Under the pieces are notes generated by a model. It searched no databases, was not told the origin of the DNA, and worked only from the letters and a program-made list of their open reading frames with translations. Below, piece by piece: positions 46,175 through 56,017 of a stretch of 64,000 nt of DNA (positions are counted from its first letter, which is position 1; the number at the start of each line of letters is the position of its first letter). The stretch spans positions 2,410,473 to 2,474,472 of the forward strand of contig DS990592.1 in NCBI GenBank assembly GCA_000155695.1. Reading direction: 5' to 3'. Both the position numbers and the translations under genes were made by a program. Source of the DNA: Verrucomicrobiia bacterium DG1235. Lineage in GTDB: Bacteria > Verrucomicrobiota > Verrucomicrobiia > Opitutales > Opitutaceae.

Positions 46175-47755
46175 ATGTCCTGGGACACATACAAAGCACT
46201 CACCTTCAACTTCCCTGAAGTCGATCTCACTCTCGATCTCAGCCGCCTGGGTCTACCCGACGGCTATATCGACTCCCAACGCGAAGCCTTCGCCAAGGCC
46301 TTCTCCGCCATGGACGAGCTCGAGAAAGGCGCGATCGCTAATCCAGACGAAGGCCGCATGGTTGGCCACTACTGGCTGCGCGACGCTTCCCTCGCCCCAA
46401 CCGAGGAACTGAAAAACACCATCACTTCCAGTGTCGCCCAGATTAAGGAATTCGCCGCCAAAGTCCATTCCGGCGAAGTCAAAGGCGCCAACGGCGTCTT
46501 CACCGACATTCTCGTCATCGGAATCGGCGGCTCCGCCCTCGGTCCCCAGTTCATCGCCCACGCCCTCGGCGTGCCGAGCGAAGACAAGACTCAAGTCAAC
46601 TTCTTCGACAACACAGATCCGGACGGCATGGACCTCGCCCTCAACGCTATCGGCGACCGACTCGGCAACACCCTTTCCCTCGTAATCTCAAAGTCAGGCG
46701 GCACCGCCGAAACTCGCAACGGCATGCTCGAAGCCCAGAAGGCCTACGCCGACATGGGCCTCGACTTCGCCAAGCACGCCGTCGCCATCACCGGCGTCGA
46801 CTCCAAGCTCGACAAGGTCGCAGTATCCGAAGGCTGGCTACAACGCTTCGAAATGTGGGACTGGGTCGGAGGCCGCACCTCCGTACTCTGCGCCGTCGGC
46901 CTCGTTGCCGCCGCCCTTCAAGGCCTCGACATCCAAGAGATGCTCGACGGAGCCGCCGCCATGGACAAGGTCACCCGCGCCAAGTCTATCGAAGCAAACC
47001 CAGCCGCCCTCCTCGCCCTCTCCTGGTACTACGCTACCAACGGCAAGGGCGAAAAAGACATGGTCGTCCTTCCCTACAAGGACCGCCTCCTCCTCTTCTC
47101 CCGCTACCTCCAGCAGCTCATCATGGAGTCTCTCGGCAAAGAGTTCGATATCGACGGTAACGTCGTCAACCAAGGCATAGCCGTCTACGGAAACAAAGGC
47201 TCCACCGACCAGCACGCCTACGTGCAGCAGCTCCGCGAAGGCGTGCCCAACTTCTTCGCCACCTTCATCGAAGTCCTCAAGGATCGCAACGGCTCGTCTC
47301 TCGAAGTCGAGCCAGGCATTACCGCCGGCGACTACCTGCAAGGCTTCCTGCTCGGCACCCGCGAAGCCCTCCAGGAAAAAGACCGCGCCTCCCTCACCAT
47401 CACCGTAGCCGAAGTCAACGAAGCCAGCGTCGCCAACCTCATCGCCCTCTACGAACGCGCCGTCGGATTCTACGCGACCTTGACCAACATCAACGCCTAC
47501 CACCAACCAGGCGTCGAAGCGGGCAAGAAAGCCGCCGGGGCCGCCATCGAGCTGGCCAAAGGCATCGTCACCACCCTCGAAGCAAACAAAGGCGACGCTC
47601 TCGACGCCTCAGCCATCGCCGAAAAGCTCGGCAAGCCGGAAGCGACGGAGCTCGTCTTCAAGATCGCCCTCCACATGGCAGCCAATGCCAAGGCGGGCAT
47701 CTCCAAGATCGACGGCAAGCAGTGGCACGAAGCAAAGTTCCTCGTGCTTGCATAA
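46175..47755 (+). CDS. pgi: Glucose-6-phosphate isomerase
   Basis: Interconverts glucose 6-phosphate and fructose 6-phosphate. The 526 residues carry the sugar isomerase motifs: [14 protein letters not shown], the phosphate-binding [13 protein letters not shown], the [10 protein letters not shown] region, and the conserved glutamate and histidine in [11 protein letters not shown] and [10 protein letters not shown]. Length and motifs match the bacterial enzyme without insertion. It starts with ATG after an AT-rich repeat and has a strong terminator 24 bases after its stop codon. With glk, gntK and glgB in the same window it forms a loosely grouped set of hexose metabolism genes. Confidence 0.96.
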   Translation: MSWDTYKALTFNFPEVDLTLDLSRLGLPDGYIDSQREAFAKAFSAMDELEKGAIANPDEGRMVGHYWLRDASLAPTEELKNTITSSVAQIKEFAAKVHSGEVKGANGVFTDILVIGIGGSALGPQFIAHALGVPSEDKTQVNFFDNTDPDGMDLALNAIGDRLGNTLSLVISKSGGTAETRNGMLEAQKAYADMGLDFAKHAVAITGVDSKLDKVAVSEGWLQRFEMWDWVGGRTSVLCAVGLVAAALQGLDIQEMLDGAAAMDKVTRAKSIEANPAALLALSWYYATNGKGEKDMVVLPYKDRLLLFSRYLQQLIMESLGKEFDIDGNVVNQGIAVYGNKGSTDQHAYVQQLREGVPNFFATFIEVLKDRNGSSLEVEPGITAGDYLQGFLLGTREALQEKDRASLTITVAEVNEASVANLIALYERAVGFYATLTNINAYHQPGVEAGKKAAGAAIELAKGIVTTLEANKGDALDASAIAEKLGKPEATELVFKIALHMAANAKAGISKIDGKQWHEAKFLVLA

Positions 47756-47778
47756 TCCGCGCAAATACCGTACTTTAC

Positions 47779-47819
47779 AAACCTGCCCGTTGGACTATTC
47801 CAGCTGGCAGGTTTTTCGT
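47779..47819 (+). terminator. Rho-independent terminator after pgi
   Basis: A perfect 9-base inverted repeat AAACCTGCC (47779-47787) / GGCAGGTTT (47806-47814) with an 18-base loop runs directly into a T-rich stretch (GTTTTTCGTTT). It lies 24 bases after the pgi stop codon. Because the stem starts with AAA, it could also work weakly in the opposite direction, but no minus-strand gene ends there. Confidence 0.85.
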
Positions 47820-48053
47820 TTCCAACTCTTGCGTATCAAGTCCCCAATACCTCAAGGGCTAGCGAGCCACTGTTACTAGGACTTTCTCCTATATCCCCAT
47901 TCATCCCACTCCATTGCTCGACCTATCGGACAAGACTGACCATCCATTTTGCAACCGGTCTTCAAACTTGCGCATAAAGCGAGGGCTCTCAACGCCTTCC
48001 GAGCAAGACGAACGCCCGGTACAAGAACACATCCACAAGTTCCGATTAAAAAG

Positions 48054-50396
48054 ATGACGAGTCTGATAAATAAGCATAAGAGCCGATTTCGCTCAGCTTC
48101 GATCTCAAACAAGATCCTGCTGATCGTGCTCGCTTGCAGCATCTTATCGCTCATTCTCATTTCCGCATCTAGCGTCTACCGCGATTACAAAATGACGGCC
48201 CACCGCCAGCTGGACCAGCTGCGCTCCATGGCTGGCATCCTCTCCAGCAACTCCGTCGCATCTCTCCGCTTCAACGATCAGGAAACCGCCAACGAATACC
48301 TCGCCTCTTTACGCAGCGAACCAAACATCACCTGCGCTGTGCTCTTCGACGCTGACGGCCAAGTCTTCGCCGACTACCATCGCGACAAATCCTGCCCCAC
48401 GCCATCAATGCCCGACACAGTCGGGGAGCAAACATCCGCGCGGTCCTTTTCCTTCTCACAGAAAATAGACCTTTCGGGCAAAGAGCTCGGCACCATCATA
48501 ATTAAGTCCGACAAAAACGAACTCTGGAGCCAGCTCTACATGAGCCTGCTTATCAGCAGTTTGGTTCTCGTCGTCGCTCTCACCATATCCATTCTCCTCG
48601 CGAAGCGACTCCTCCCGCTCATAACCGACCCGCTCGAAGAACTCGCCAACCTCGCCCACCGCGTATCCGAAGATCGCAACTACAGCCTGCGAGCCCGCAA
48701 GAGAAACAGCGACGAAATCGGCATGCTCGTCGACAGCATCAACTTCATGCTGGCATCCGTGCGCCAGCGCGACCAAGCCATCAACGAAACCAACCGCAAC
48801 CTCGAGCAACTCGTCGCCGACCGCACCGCCAAGCTTGTCGAAGCGCGCGAACGAGCCGAAACCGCCCTCGAAACTAAAAGCGACTTCCTCGCCACCATGA
48901 GCCACGAGCTGCGTACGCCGATGAACGCCATCATCGGCATGAGCTCCGTCCTCCAGTTCGAGGACCTCGACGAAAGCCGCGCCCGACAAATCGAGGTCAT
49001 CAGAAAAAGCTCGGTCAACCTGCTCGACCTGATCAACGACATCCTAGACTTCTCCAAAATCGAAGCCAACCGGCTCGAACTGGAAAACAACGCCTTCGAC
49101 CTCGTAGCCTGCATCGAAGAGGCCATGGATATCACAGCCGCGGCCAAGCGAAACAACCGGCTCGTCTACTGCGTCAACTTCGACCCGACTCTCCCCTCTC
49201 ACATCAAAGGCGACGTCACCCGCGTGCGCCAGATCCTCGTCAACCTACTCAACAACGCCTTCAAATTCACCAAAAAAGGCACCGTCACCATGGACGTCTT
49301 CCACCTGCCCGCAGACCGCAGAGGCAGCGAGCGTATCCAGATTTCCGTGCGCGACACCGGAATCGGAATCCCAGAAGAAAGCCTCAAAAGCATCTTCGAA
49401 TCCTTTACCCAGGCAAACGGCAGCACCTCACGCGAATTCGGGGGCACCGGACTCGGACTCACCATCAGCTACCGCCTAGCCCTCGCCATGGGCGGAGATA
49501 TCAAGGTCGAAAGCGAATACGGCACCGGCTCCGTATTCCACTTCACCATGCCAATCAACCGAGTCGATTCCCTAAACTCCATTGTTGGCAAACCGCTCGC
49601 GGTTAAACAACCGCCAGCCATCCTCCTCAAAAACCTGCCAAACGCTCTCGACACCTCCCTCCGCAGCCAACTAACCGCATGGGGATGCAAGATCATCGGC
49701 GACAACGAGCTCCCGATCACCGACGCCGACATCAAAATAACATCCGCTCTCTGCGAGGACGAATTCAGAGCCGTCGAGATGGCAACCCGCTTCCCTAGCT
49801 CCGAACGCATCATCCTGCTAGCCCATTCCGACCACGCCCCCCTTATACGAAAGACCACCGCTGCTTCCGTATTGACATTGCCGATACGCATAAGAGACCT
49901 GCGAAACCTCATTCTCAAATTCATCGACTCAAGCGAGAGTCCCTTCACCGACGAAACAACTCCGTTTGCCGCTTATCCAACCGAAAAATGGAAAGACCTC
50001 AGAATCCTTCTGGCCGAGGACAACGAACTCAGCCGCAACGTCTTCCTCCACCACATGGAACTCATAGGCCTAGAAATCGACACCGCCTCGAACGGAGTCG
50101 ACGCCTGTGAACTCGTTCTGGAAAACAACTACGACCTCGTCTTCATGGACGTGCGGATGCCCGTTAAAGACGGGATTCAAGCCACAAGAGAAATAAGGGA
50201 AAAAGCTCTCGACAAACAAAAGCCATGGATCGTCGGCTTCACCGCCAACACCGAGCCCGAGGCGCTCCTCGACATTAAAAAGGCAGGCATGAATGACTAT
50301 TTGGCGAAGCCTGCCCTCATCGGCAACATCGCCGAAGCGATCAATCGCTACTTTTTCCAGAGGCACCGCAGCACCACCACCTGCAAAGACGCATAG
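48054..50396 (+). CDS. Hybrid sensor histidine kinase (CHASE8-like sensor, HAMP, HisKA, HATPase, pseudo-receiver, receiver)
   Basis: Inner-membrane hybrid kinase of about 780 residues, similar in plan to BarA. A membrane segment (ILLIVLACSILSLILISASS) is followed by a periplasmic CHASE8-like domain (RQLDQLRSMAGILSSNSVAS), a second membrane segment (SLLISSLVLVVALTISILLA), HAMP and a coiled coil. The H-box SHELRTPMNAI is near residue 285, then come N-box LVNLLNNAFKF, DTGIGIP and GGTGLGL. A receiver-like region without a clear phospho-aspartate comes next, then a full receiver with VFMDVRMP, aspartate near 698. There is no HPt domain. I start at the ATG at 48054; the frame extends to 47949 but that extension does not look like protein. 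The signal and the partner are unknown. Confidence 0.9.
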   Translation: MTSLINKHKSRFRSASISNKILLIVLACSILSLILISASSVYRDYKMTAHRQLDQLRSMAGILSSNSVASLRFNDQETANEYLASLRSEPNITCAVLFDADGQVFADYHRDKSCPTPSMPDTVGEQTSARSFSFSQKIDLSGKELGTIIIKSDKNELWSQLYMSLLISSLVLVVALTISILLAKRLLPLITDPLEELANLAHRVSEDRNYSLRARKRNSDEIGMLVDSINFMLASVRQRDQAINETNRNLEQLVADRTAKLVEARERAETALETKSDFLATMSHELRTPMNAIIGMSSVLQFEDLDESRARQIEVIRKSSVNLLDLINDILDFSKIEANRLELENNAFDLVACIEEAMDITAAAKRNNRLVYCVNFDPTLPSHIKGDVTRVRQILVNLLNNAFKFTKKGTVTMDVFHLPADRRGSERIQISVRDTGIGIPEESLKSIFESFTQANGSTSREFGGTGLGLTISYRLALAMGGDIKVESEYGTGSVFHFTMPINRVDSLNSIVGKPLAVKQPPAILLKNLPNALDTSLRSQLTAWGCKIIGDNELPITDADIKITSALCEDEFRAVEMATRFPSSERIILLAHSDHAPLIRKTTAASVLTLPIRIRDLRNLILKFIDSSESPFTDETTPFAAYPTEKWKDLRILLAEDNELSRNVFLHHMELIGLEIDTASNGVDACELVLENNYDLVFMDVRMPVKDGIQATREIREKALDKQKPWIVGFTANTEPEALLDIKKAGMNDYLAKPALIGNIAEAINRYFFQRHRSTTTCKDA

Positions 50397-50443
50397 GCGC
50401 TTGCCCAAGCCGCCATTCAACCCATTGTTGAGGGCCATACGCC

Positions 50444-51328
50444 ATGCGTTTGTCACATACAATTGAATACTGCGCCCTCATCGGCTTCTCAAAATTCCTC
50501 TGCGTCATTCCTCGGAAATGGGCATTCGGAATAGGCTCCGCCATAGGCGCTGTCGGCTGGACCCTCGGCATCCGAAAAGAACTCGTTCTCTCAAACATAG
50601 CCAACGCCCGACCCGATGCCGACGACGCGGAACTCAACCGCATCGGCAAACAAGCCGCCCGCAACTTCGGAAGAACCATCACGGAGTTCATACGCTACGG
50701 CATAAAAGACCGCGACGCCCTGTTCGACTTGATCAAGATCGAAAACATCGACATCGCCAAGAACGCTCTCGCCCAAGGCAAGGGAGCGATCATCCTCACC
50801 GGGCACTACGGAGCATGGGCCCTATACTTCGCAGCCATCGCCATGCGAGACCTGCCTCTTTCCCTACTTGTCGGCAAACAGCACAACGAAAAAATCGACG
50901 CATTCATCCACAAAATCCCAGGAGATCGAGTCGAGTTTATTTCCAAAGGACGAACCGCCATCAGAGTCATCCTCGACAAACTCAAACTCGGCCGAGCCGT
51001 CGTCATGGTGGCCGACCAACACGCCGGAAAAGGCGGACTCGTCGTCCCCTTCCTCGGAAAAAACGCCTCCACCCTACCGCTCCCTGGCTCCTTCGCCGTC
51101 AAATACGATGCGCCTGTATTCATAATGACGGGACAACGCGAGGCAGACGGATCGCACACCGTGACCATCAAGGAACTCGAAGTGCCTCAACAAGCTACGC
51201 CAGACCAACAAAAAATCGAAGTTGTCCGCCGCTACAACGAAGAGCTTGGCAAAATCATAGCTGCCCGCCCGGAACAGTACTTCTGGTATCACCGCCGCTG
51301 GCGCGAAGAAAGCGAACCCGTCAGCTAA
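50444..51328 (+). CDS. LpxL/HtrB-family lysophospholipid or lipid A acyltransferase
   Basis: Membrane-bound acyltransferase of the LpxL family (294 residues), which in Gram-negative bacteria adds a secondary acyl chain to lipid A. Family motifs: the catalytic histidine in LTGHYGAWALYF, the conserved FISKGRTAIRVIL, VVMVADQHAGKGGLVVPFLG, and the C-terminal QYFWYHRRWR. A short hydrophobic N-terminal segment fits the usual membrane anchor. It follows the histidine kinase gene by 47 bases and its end overlaps by four bases with the end of a convergent chemotaxis receptor gene. Acyl chain and exact acceptor cannot be told. Confidence 0.88.
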   Translation: MRLSHTIEYCALIGFSKFLCVIPRKWAFGIGSAIGAVGWTLGIRKELVLSNIANARPDADDAELNRIGKQAARNFGRTITEFIRYGIKDRDALFDLIKIENIDIAKNALAQGKGAIILTGHYGAWALYFAAIAMRDLPLSLLVGKQHNEKIDAFIHKIPGDRVEFISKGRTAIRVILDKLKLGRAVVMVADQHAGKGGLVVPFLGKNASTLPLPGSFAVKYDAPVFIMTGQREADGSHTVTIKELEVPQQATPDQQKIEVVRRYNEELGKIIAARPEQYFWYHRRWREESEPVS

Positions 51329-53217
51329 CGAAACATCGTCTCGCATGCCAAACGCGTATCCGAGACCTGGCGACGCTCCTCGCAATCATAAGCCACAGCT
51401 TCGCCTACTCCGCTCTCAGACTTGCTACCGACGCCCTTTTCACCATAGAGCAAATCGTTAAGCTCATACATCGCATTTCTAAGTCGCAAGGACTGCTTCT
51501 CCAGCGAATCCGACGCATGCGAGGTTTGCTGAGCGCTCGCAGCCGTACTGCGAGCGACGCCATCCATCTGGCGCATCGCCTCAGCAGTCTGAGAAATACC
51601 AGTCGACTGCTGAGATGTCCCCTCAGCAATTATGTCCACATAACTGTCCGCCTCCCGGATCCGTGTCACAATCTCCTCGAGGCGCTCCTTGGCGCGCGTC
51701 GAAATCACGGCTCCGCGCTCCGCGTTCTCTATCGCCAATTGAATTTTCCCTCCCGTCTCATGAGCAGCCTTGGCAACTCGCTGAGCCAAGCTGCGTACCT
51801 CGTCCGCTACCACAGCGAATCCCGCGCCCGCGGCGCCCGCCCGAGCCGCTTCGACTGCCGCATTCAGAGCCAGTAAATTGGTCTGAAACGCGATATCCTC
51901 AATTGTCCCAATTATGTCCGCCGTCTCGGCGCTGCTTTGCTGAATGCTGATCATAGCCAACTCCAACTCGGAGATCTCCTCCACTCCGCCTTCTGCCGAT
52001 TCGCGGGCCAGACGCGTAGTTTCAACCGTTCTATCCACATTCCCAGCATTCTCACTCGAACGATTCGAAATATCCTGCAAAGAGGCAAACGTCTCCTCTA
52101 AAGCCGCCGCCTGCTGATCGGATCCAGACGCGAAAACGCCACTCGCAGCCATCACTTGCTCAGAAGCCGACGACAAGGCCCAGGTCACATCAGACATTTT
52201 TTCGGCCGTCATAGAGAGACGTCGGCTAATCACCCGAGGAACCCAAAGCCCCACTAGGACAGATACCGCCACAACCCCGCCACATATCCACATAATCATC
52301 GCTCGACCAGAAACCGCTCGCGAAACAACACCCGCGAGCTGCATCTCCAAATCCACAACCATCTCCCCAGAACGCTCAATCGTCCCGTTCTGAATTTCGC
52401 GAATCGACGCGTAAAGATTGGCCGATGCCGCATCTATCGAATTCGCCTTGATCGACAACTGCTCTAGCGATTGAGAAAGCCCCTCCTCATCCACAAACCC
52501 AATTAAGATCGCTCCAAATTCGCCAAACGCGTTTTCCGCAATCGCCTCGCCCTCGCCAGTTCCCTCAAGACTCTCCTCCAACAAGGCAAACCCTTCCTGA
52601 GCGCTCATGACAGAAGCCATCACATCCTCCTCGAATTCTTCAAACACACCATCGTTGTGCGAAAAAGCCACCGCTCGTTGAGCGGAAGCTACAATCCGCG
52701 ACGTCGAATAGGCCAATACCGCCAACGCCCGGTTCGCTCGCTCCCGATCAAAGTCTCCTAGCTTATCCTTAGAGATAGCTTCCAGCTGTTTAAGGTAGGA
52801 GCCATAGAGCCGTCTGTATTGCCCCGATATCCGGTCCAGCTCCTTGGGCAAAAACTCCATCAGCTCGAGGTAGTTTTTACGCGAAACATAAAGCTGACTG
52901 ATTTCCGCCCCTATGTTCTCGGGCAATCCGACACTCGCGTCCACCGAACCGAGTATTTCAGAAAGCTCAGCATCGAGCCGGAATTCCTCAAGCTCCTCGT
53001 AAGATCCCTTCGCCTCGATCTTCCGCGATATCGCGATGATCTCATTGGCTTTGCCTAAAACGACAGACTCCAATTCCATCTTCGCCACAGCGCGATCCCT
53101 TCCCCTCTCCATCTGACTGGAGATTTCTCCGATTGTGAATACCGCAAATGCGGAAAGCACTATCACGAGAGCTACACTTCCCAGGAACCCTAGAAATATT
53201 CTAAACCTTAAACTCAT
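51325..53217 (-). CDS. Methyl-accepting chemotaxis protein
   Basis: Transmembrane chemoreceptor of 630 residues. An N-terminal membrane segment (IFLGFLGSVALVIVLSAFAV) and a second one near residue 305 (IMWICGGVVAVSVLVGLWV) enclose a helical periplasmic sensor domain of about 270 residues. The cytoplasmic part is a long coiled coil with the signalling tip QTNLLALNAAVEAARAG followed by AGFAVVADEVRSLAQR (near 445-480). No obvious HAMP domain stands between membrane and signalling region. Possible methylation-type glutamate/glutamine pairs are present. No other che gene is in the window, so its signalling partners lie elsewhere. The C-terminal tail (about 40 residues) has no CheR-binding pentapeptide. 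Confidence 0.92.
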   Translation of the reverse strand: MSLRFRIFLGFLGSVALVIVLSAFAVFTIGEISSQMERGRDRAVAKMELESVVLGKANEIIAISRKIEAKGSYEELEEFRLDAELSEILGSVDASVGLPENIGAEISQLYVSRKNYLELMEFLPKELDRISGQYRRLYGSYLKQLEAISKDKLGDFDRERANRALAVLAYSTSRIVASAQRAVAFSHNDGVFEEFEEDVMASVMSAQEGFALLEESLEGTGEGEAIAENAFGEFGAILIGFVDEEGLSQSLEQLSIKANSIDAASANLYASIREIQNGTIERSGEMVVDLEMQLAGVVSRAVSGRAMIMWICGGVVAVSVLVGLWVPRVISRRLSMTAEKMSDVTWALSSASEQVMAASGVFASGSDQQAAALEETFASLQDISNRSSENAGNVDRTVETTRLARESAEGGVEEISELELAMISIQQSSAETADIIGTIEDIAFQTNLLALNAAVEAARAGAAGAGFAVVADEVRSLAQRVAKAAHETGGKIQLAIENAERGAVISTRAKERLEEIVTRIREADSYVDIIAEGTSQQSTGISQTAEAMRQMDGVARSTAASAQQTSHASDSLEKQSLRLRNAMYELNDLLYGEKGVGSKSESGVGEAVAYDCEERRQVSDTRLACETMFR

Positions 53218-53502
53218 GGTGGACTAATCGTTGCTTGGAATGACATTGAGAGAACCACTGAAACCGACTTTCAACAGATGACTCTCGAGCCCTAAAGACG
53301 ACTCTACTACAAAAGGCTAAAGCTCTATTTCTGTTACAAATCCACGCTGCTAAAATAGAGCAAAGGATAGCCAAGTAGTCTCCCTAGTCCGCGACTGGGA
53401 CACACCCCACATTGGCCTAAGAAATCCGTATCCAATATTTGAATCTCGAACTATTCGAGATACTCGAGCCCGTGCAAACGACCCGCTTAAACAGTGACTT
53501 CG

Positions 53503-54249
53503 TTACTTGTATGAAACAAGCGAGTGACTGCAGAAATTCTGCGGAGCCCAAGGACCGTTATAGGCGAAATGAAAGTCGGGAGCGAATTTCTCGCCCGCAT
53601 CGTATATCGACTTTTCAAATACGCGTAGACGCTCGCGATTCACGAGGCAGTTAAACGTGACAACGTCCTTTTCAGTAAGAGGCAAATGACTCTCACGAAT
53701 CTCGGCGCACCAAGGACCGACGATCTCCTTGAAAAGGGTTTTGTAAATCTCCTTCTCCTTGGCGAGCGTACGGATGAATTTCTCCCCCTTTTTCGCTCGA
53801 TTCCCCAAATAGTAGAGCAGACGTCCGTTGAGAACCTTGCCTTTTTCGTCACGAAGATAGGGGTACTTTTCGATCAAGTAGTCGAGCAAGTCCGGCACGT
53901 CGAAACGCATCGTCACCTCCATCTCAACCTTGCGATAAATTCGATTCAGCTCCTTCTCCAAAATCTCCTCGTTCCTCATGAGAACCCGCTCCACTTGCTG
54001 CAAGCTCGACAAAGTCAGCCCGTATTGAAGAGGAATGATCGAAGCCTGTGACATCAAAAGCCGCTGCGAATGCTGGTGAGCGAAAATATCGTCTCCCTTC
54101 AGCGTCAAAGTCTGCTGCCCATATGCGCTCACCACCGCCGAGACCTTGCCATACGTCACCATGAACAGATTCCGTCCCTCCACGCCAGTCAGATCCTCAA
54201 GATCATGAGGAGCGTCGGCTAAAGTGTATGCGTACAAGAATATGCTCAT
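53503..54249 (-). CDS. GvpL/GvpF-family gas vesicle protein, isolated gene
   Basis: Protein of 248 residues matching the gas vesicle GvpL/GvpF family, minor structural or chaperone-like proteins required for vesicle assembly. It starts FLYAYTLAD, has the central IIPLQYGLTLSSLQQVERVL (the family's P-L-x-(Y/F)-G position) and the LNRIYRKVEMEVTM segment, and ends with FHFAYNGPWAPQNFCSH, equivalent to the family's S-G-P-W-P-P-Y-x-F motif. ATG at 54249 is chosen; an in-frame TTG at 54285 is less likely. There is no gvpA, gvpN or other gas vesicle gene in the window, so this copy is alone. The flanking genes (chemoreceptor, glucokinase) give no hint of a joint role. Confidence 0.82.
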   Translation of the reverse strand: MSIFLYAYTLADAPHDLEDLTGVEGRNLFMVTYGKVSAVVSAYGQQTLTLKGDDIFAHQHSQRLLMSQASIIPLQYGLTLSSLQQVERVLMRNEEILEKELNRIYRKVEMEVTMRFDVPDLLDYLIEKYPYLRDEKGKVLNGRLLYYLGNRAKKGEKFIRTLAKEKEIYKTLFKEIVGPWCAEIRESHLPLTEKDVVTFNCLVNRERLRVFEKSIYDAGEKFAPDFHFAYNGPWAPQNFCSHSLVSYK

Positions 54250-54497
54250 TTTACAGCTGGGCTTTTGCGGGTCGGACAAAGCCAACTCGTAAAAAAAATG
54301 TGAAGTCCCTCGTCTCCAGAGTCAATCTGAGCCTATGCTGCCGACGCGCAATCAGGGATTCCTCGAATCAATTTATCAAGCTACCCTAAGCGCAAGAGCT
54401 CATCCAAACCCGTCAGCATCAGCAAAACTGAGCCGAAAACGACTTTCGCACCCAACGAATCACCCACGGGAACGCCGAGCTCTAGCTTCTCGCCACG

Positions 54498-55589
54498 CTA
54501 CACGATCTTGTCTCGCATCAGCCAGGCGGCGTGCGCCGCTCCAATCAACGAAATCGAATAATCCTTCACGATGTAGACCGGGATCTTCCGAAGCACCTTC
54601 TTCACCTGCTCCCGAGCGTTTTGCTCGAAGAAATAGATGAACTGACTCCCGTCCAAAAAGTGACGCTCATTCTTCCCCACGATGCCACCTGCCAAAAACA
54701 AGCCGCGACGCGGCAAAACAGTCGCCGAAAAATCCGCCGCCACGCGCCCGTAGATTTTCACGAAAAGGCGGATCACATCCCGACAGACCGGGTGATTCTC
54801 CGCGTGCCTCGAAATCAGGGCCGGACGCTGCAAGGGCTCCGCGTCCAAAATCTTAGCTAGCGTCTCGTCCACCTTCATCCCCCGCATCAATATGAAGTAG
54901 TCGAGAATAGTGTTCAGCCCGCGGCCGGACAACAAATCCTCGATCTCCACGATCGTATTCGCTCCACCCTGTGCGTGAGCCCGCAGTTCCTCCGTCTCCA
55001 AATCAAAGGCCGCGAAACAAGCATGCCCACCCTCTGAAGGAAGCGCCCGATAGCGCTCCTCCTCCTTTATCAGCATTCCAACACCGAGCCCCGTGCCGGC
55101 TCCCACGATCAGGCTCACCGCTCCGATCGGCTCCGGATCATGCCCATCCGTATGCGGCAAATGCGTCACCTCCTCCGGATTGTTTAAGTCAAGCAAAGGC
55201 ACCCCGTAGCTGATCGCTTCGAAATCATTGATGATTCGAGTCGGGAAACCAAACGCGATTTCGATTTCCGTCCCATCCAGGTCCCAATCCAAATTGGAAA
55301 GATCGCAGACATTGTTGAAAATAGGTCCCGCGCCACTAATGCCTGCCACCTGAGGCTTTATTTCTGGAAACTTAGCCTGAGCCGCCTCGAGCAAAACATG
55401 AATCACCGGCAGAATCGAGTCGACCTCGTTGCTGGGAACCACCGTCTCGACCAGGATATCAAAACTCCCCTTGGACACCTTGACCAGCGCCAGATTCGAA
55501 TTCGTGCCGCCAATATCTCCGGCAAGAATTATTGGCTCACCATTCCAGGATTCACTGTGCCAGATAGTCTGATTTGAGTTGGATTGCAT
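54498..55589 (-). CDS. glk: Glucokinase (Glk family)
   Basis: ATP-dependent glucose phosphorylation. The 363-residue protein has the phosphate-binding loop LAGDIGGTNSNLALV, the sugar-binding INDFEAISYGV, the second phosphate motif IVGAGTGLGVGML, the conserved SEGGHACFA and, near the C-terminus, GLFLAGGIVGKN. These place it with the Glk (glucokinase) family rather than the ROK family, although it is somewhat longer than E. coli Glk (321). The reading ends in HAAWLMRDKIV. It stands alone between the gvpL/F gene and a divergent DUF1294 gene. Confidence 0.92.
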   Translation of the reverse strand: MQSNSNQTIWHSESWNGEPIILAGDIGGTNSNLALVKVSKGSFDILVETVVPSNEVDSILPVIHVLLEAAQAKFPEIKPQVAGISGAGPIFNNVCDLSNLDWDLDGTEIEIAFGFPTRIINDFEAISYGVPLLDLNNPEEVTHLPHTDGHDPEPIGAVSLIVGAGTGLGVGMLIKEEERYRALPSEGGHACFAAFDLETEELRAHAQGGANTIVEIEDLLSGRGLNTILDYFILMRGMKVDETLAKILDAEPLQRPALISRHAENHPVCRDVIRLFVKIYGRVAADFSATVLPRRGLFLAGGIVGKNERHFLDGSQFIYFFEQNAREQVKKVLRKIPVYIVKDYSISLIGAAHAAWLMRDKIV

Positions 55590-55697
55590 AGCGGACTTCT
55601 AATAAAGGGCGGCGAGAGAAAACAAAAGCCCCTCTCGAATCCAACAAAAAATCACACTTCCAAAATCGCTCAGCCTCGCCCAGCCTCCCCCTCGAAA

Positions 55698-55970
55698 ATG
55701 CCTGACCCTGAAAACCTCGCCCTCGCCCTCGCCGCCCTCAACCTTTTTACCTTCGCCCTTTTCGGAGCCGACAAGCTCTTAGCGAGAACAGACAAGCGAC
55801 GCGTCTCGGAAAAAGCGCTGCTCCTTTCTTCAGCCCTCCTCTCCACTCCCGGAGCCCTGCTAGGCATGGTCGTCTTCAACCACAAGACCTCCAAACCCAA
55901 ATTTCGCTACGGCGTGCCGAGCCTGCTCATCATCCATGCCGCCATCGGCTACTGGATTTCCTACACCTAA
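55698..55970 (+). CDS. DUF1294 small membrane protein
   Basis: Small integral membrane protein of 90 residues, entirely made of the DUF1294 domain. It has two or three hydrophobic helices, the family pattern NLFTFALFGADKLLA, the basic KRRVSEKALLL, LLSTPGALLGMVVF and the hallmark NHKTSKPKFRYGVP. The ATG at 55698 gives the usual family length; an extension to 55584 is rich in basic residues and looks non-coding. In other bacteria DUF1294 is sometimes fused to a cold-shock domain; here it is alone. Function unknown. Confidence 0.85.
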   Translation: MPDPENLALALAALNLFTFALFGADKLLARTDKRRVSEKALLLSSALLSTPGALLGMVVFNHKTSKPKFRYGVPSLLIIHAAIGYWISYT

Positions 55971-56017
55971 ACCGAACCGACAAAAAGCGCCAAACTCGCT
56001 GCCCGGAGACGCCTGCC

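Noticed and set aside
50518-51876. 452-residue open frame over the LpxL-like and chemoreceptor genes
   Set aside because: Basic out-of-frame reading across two well-supported genes on opposite strands.
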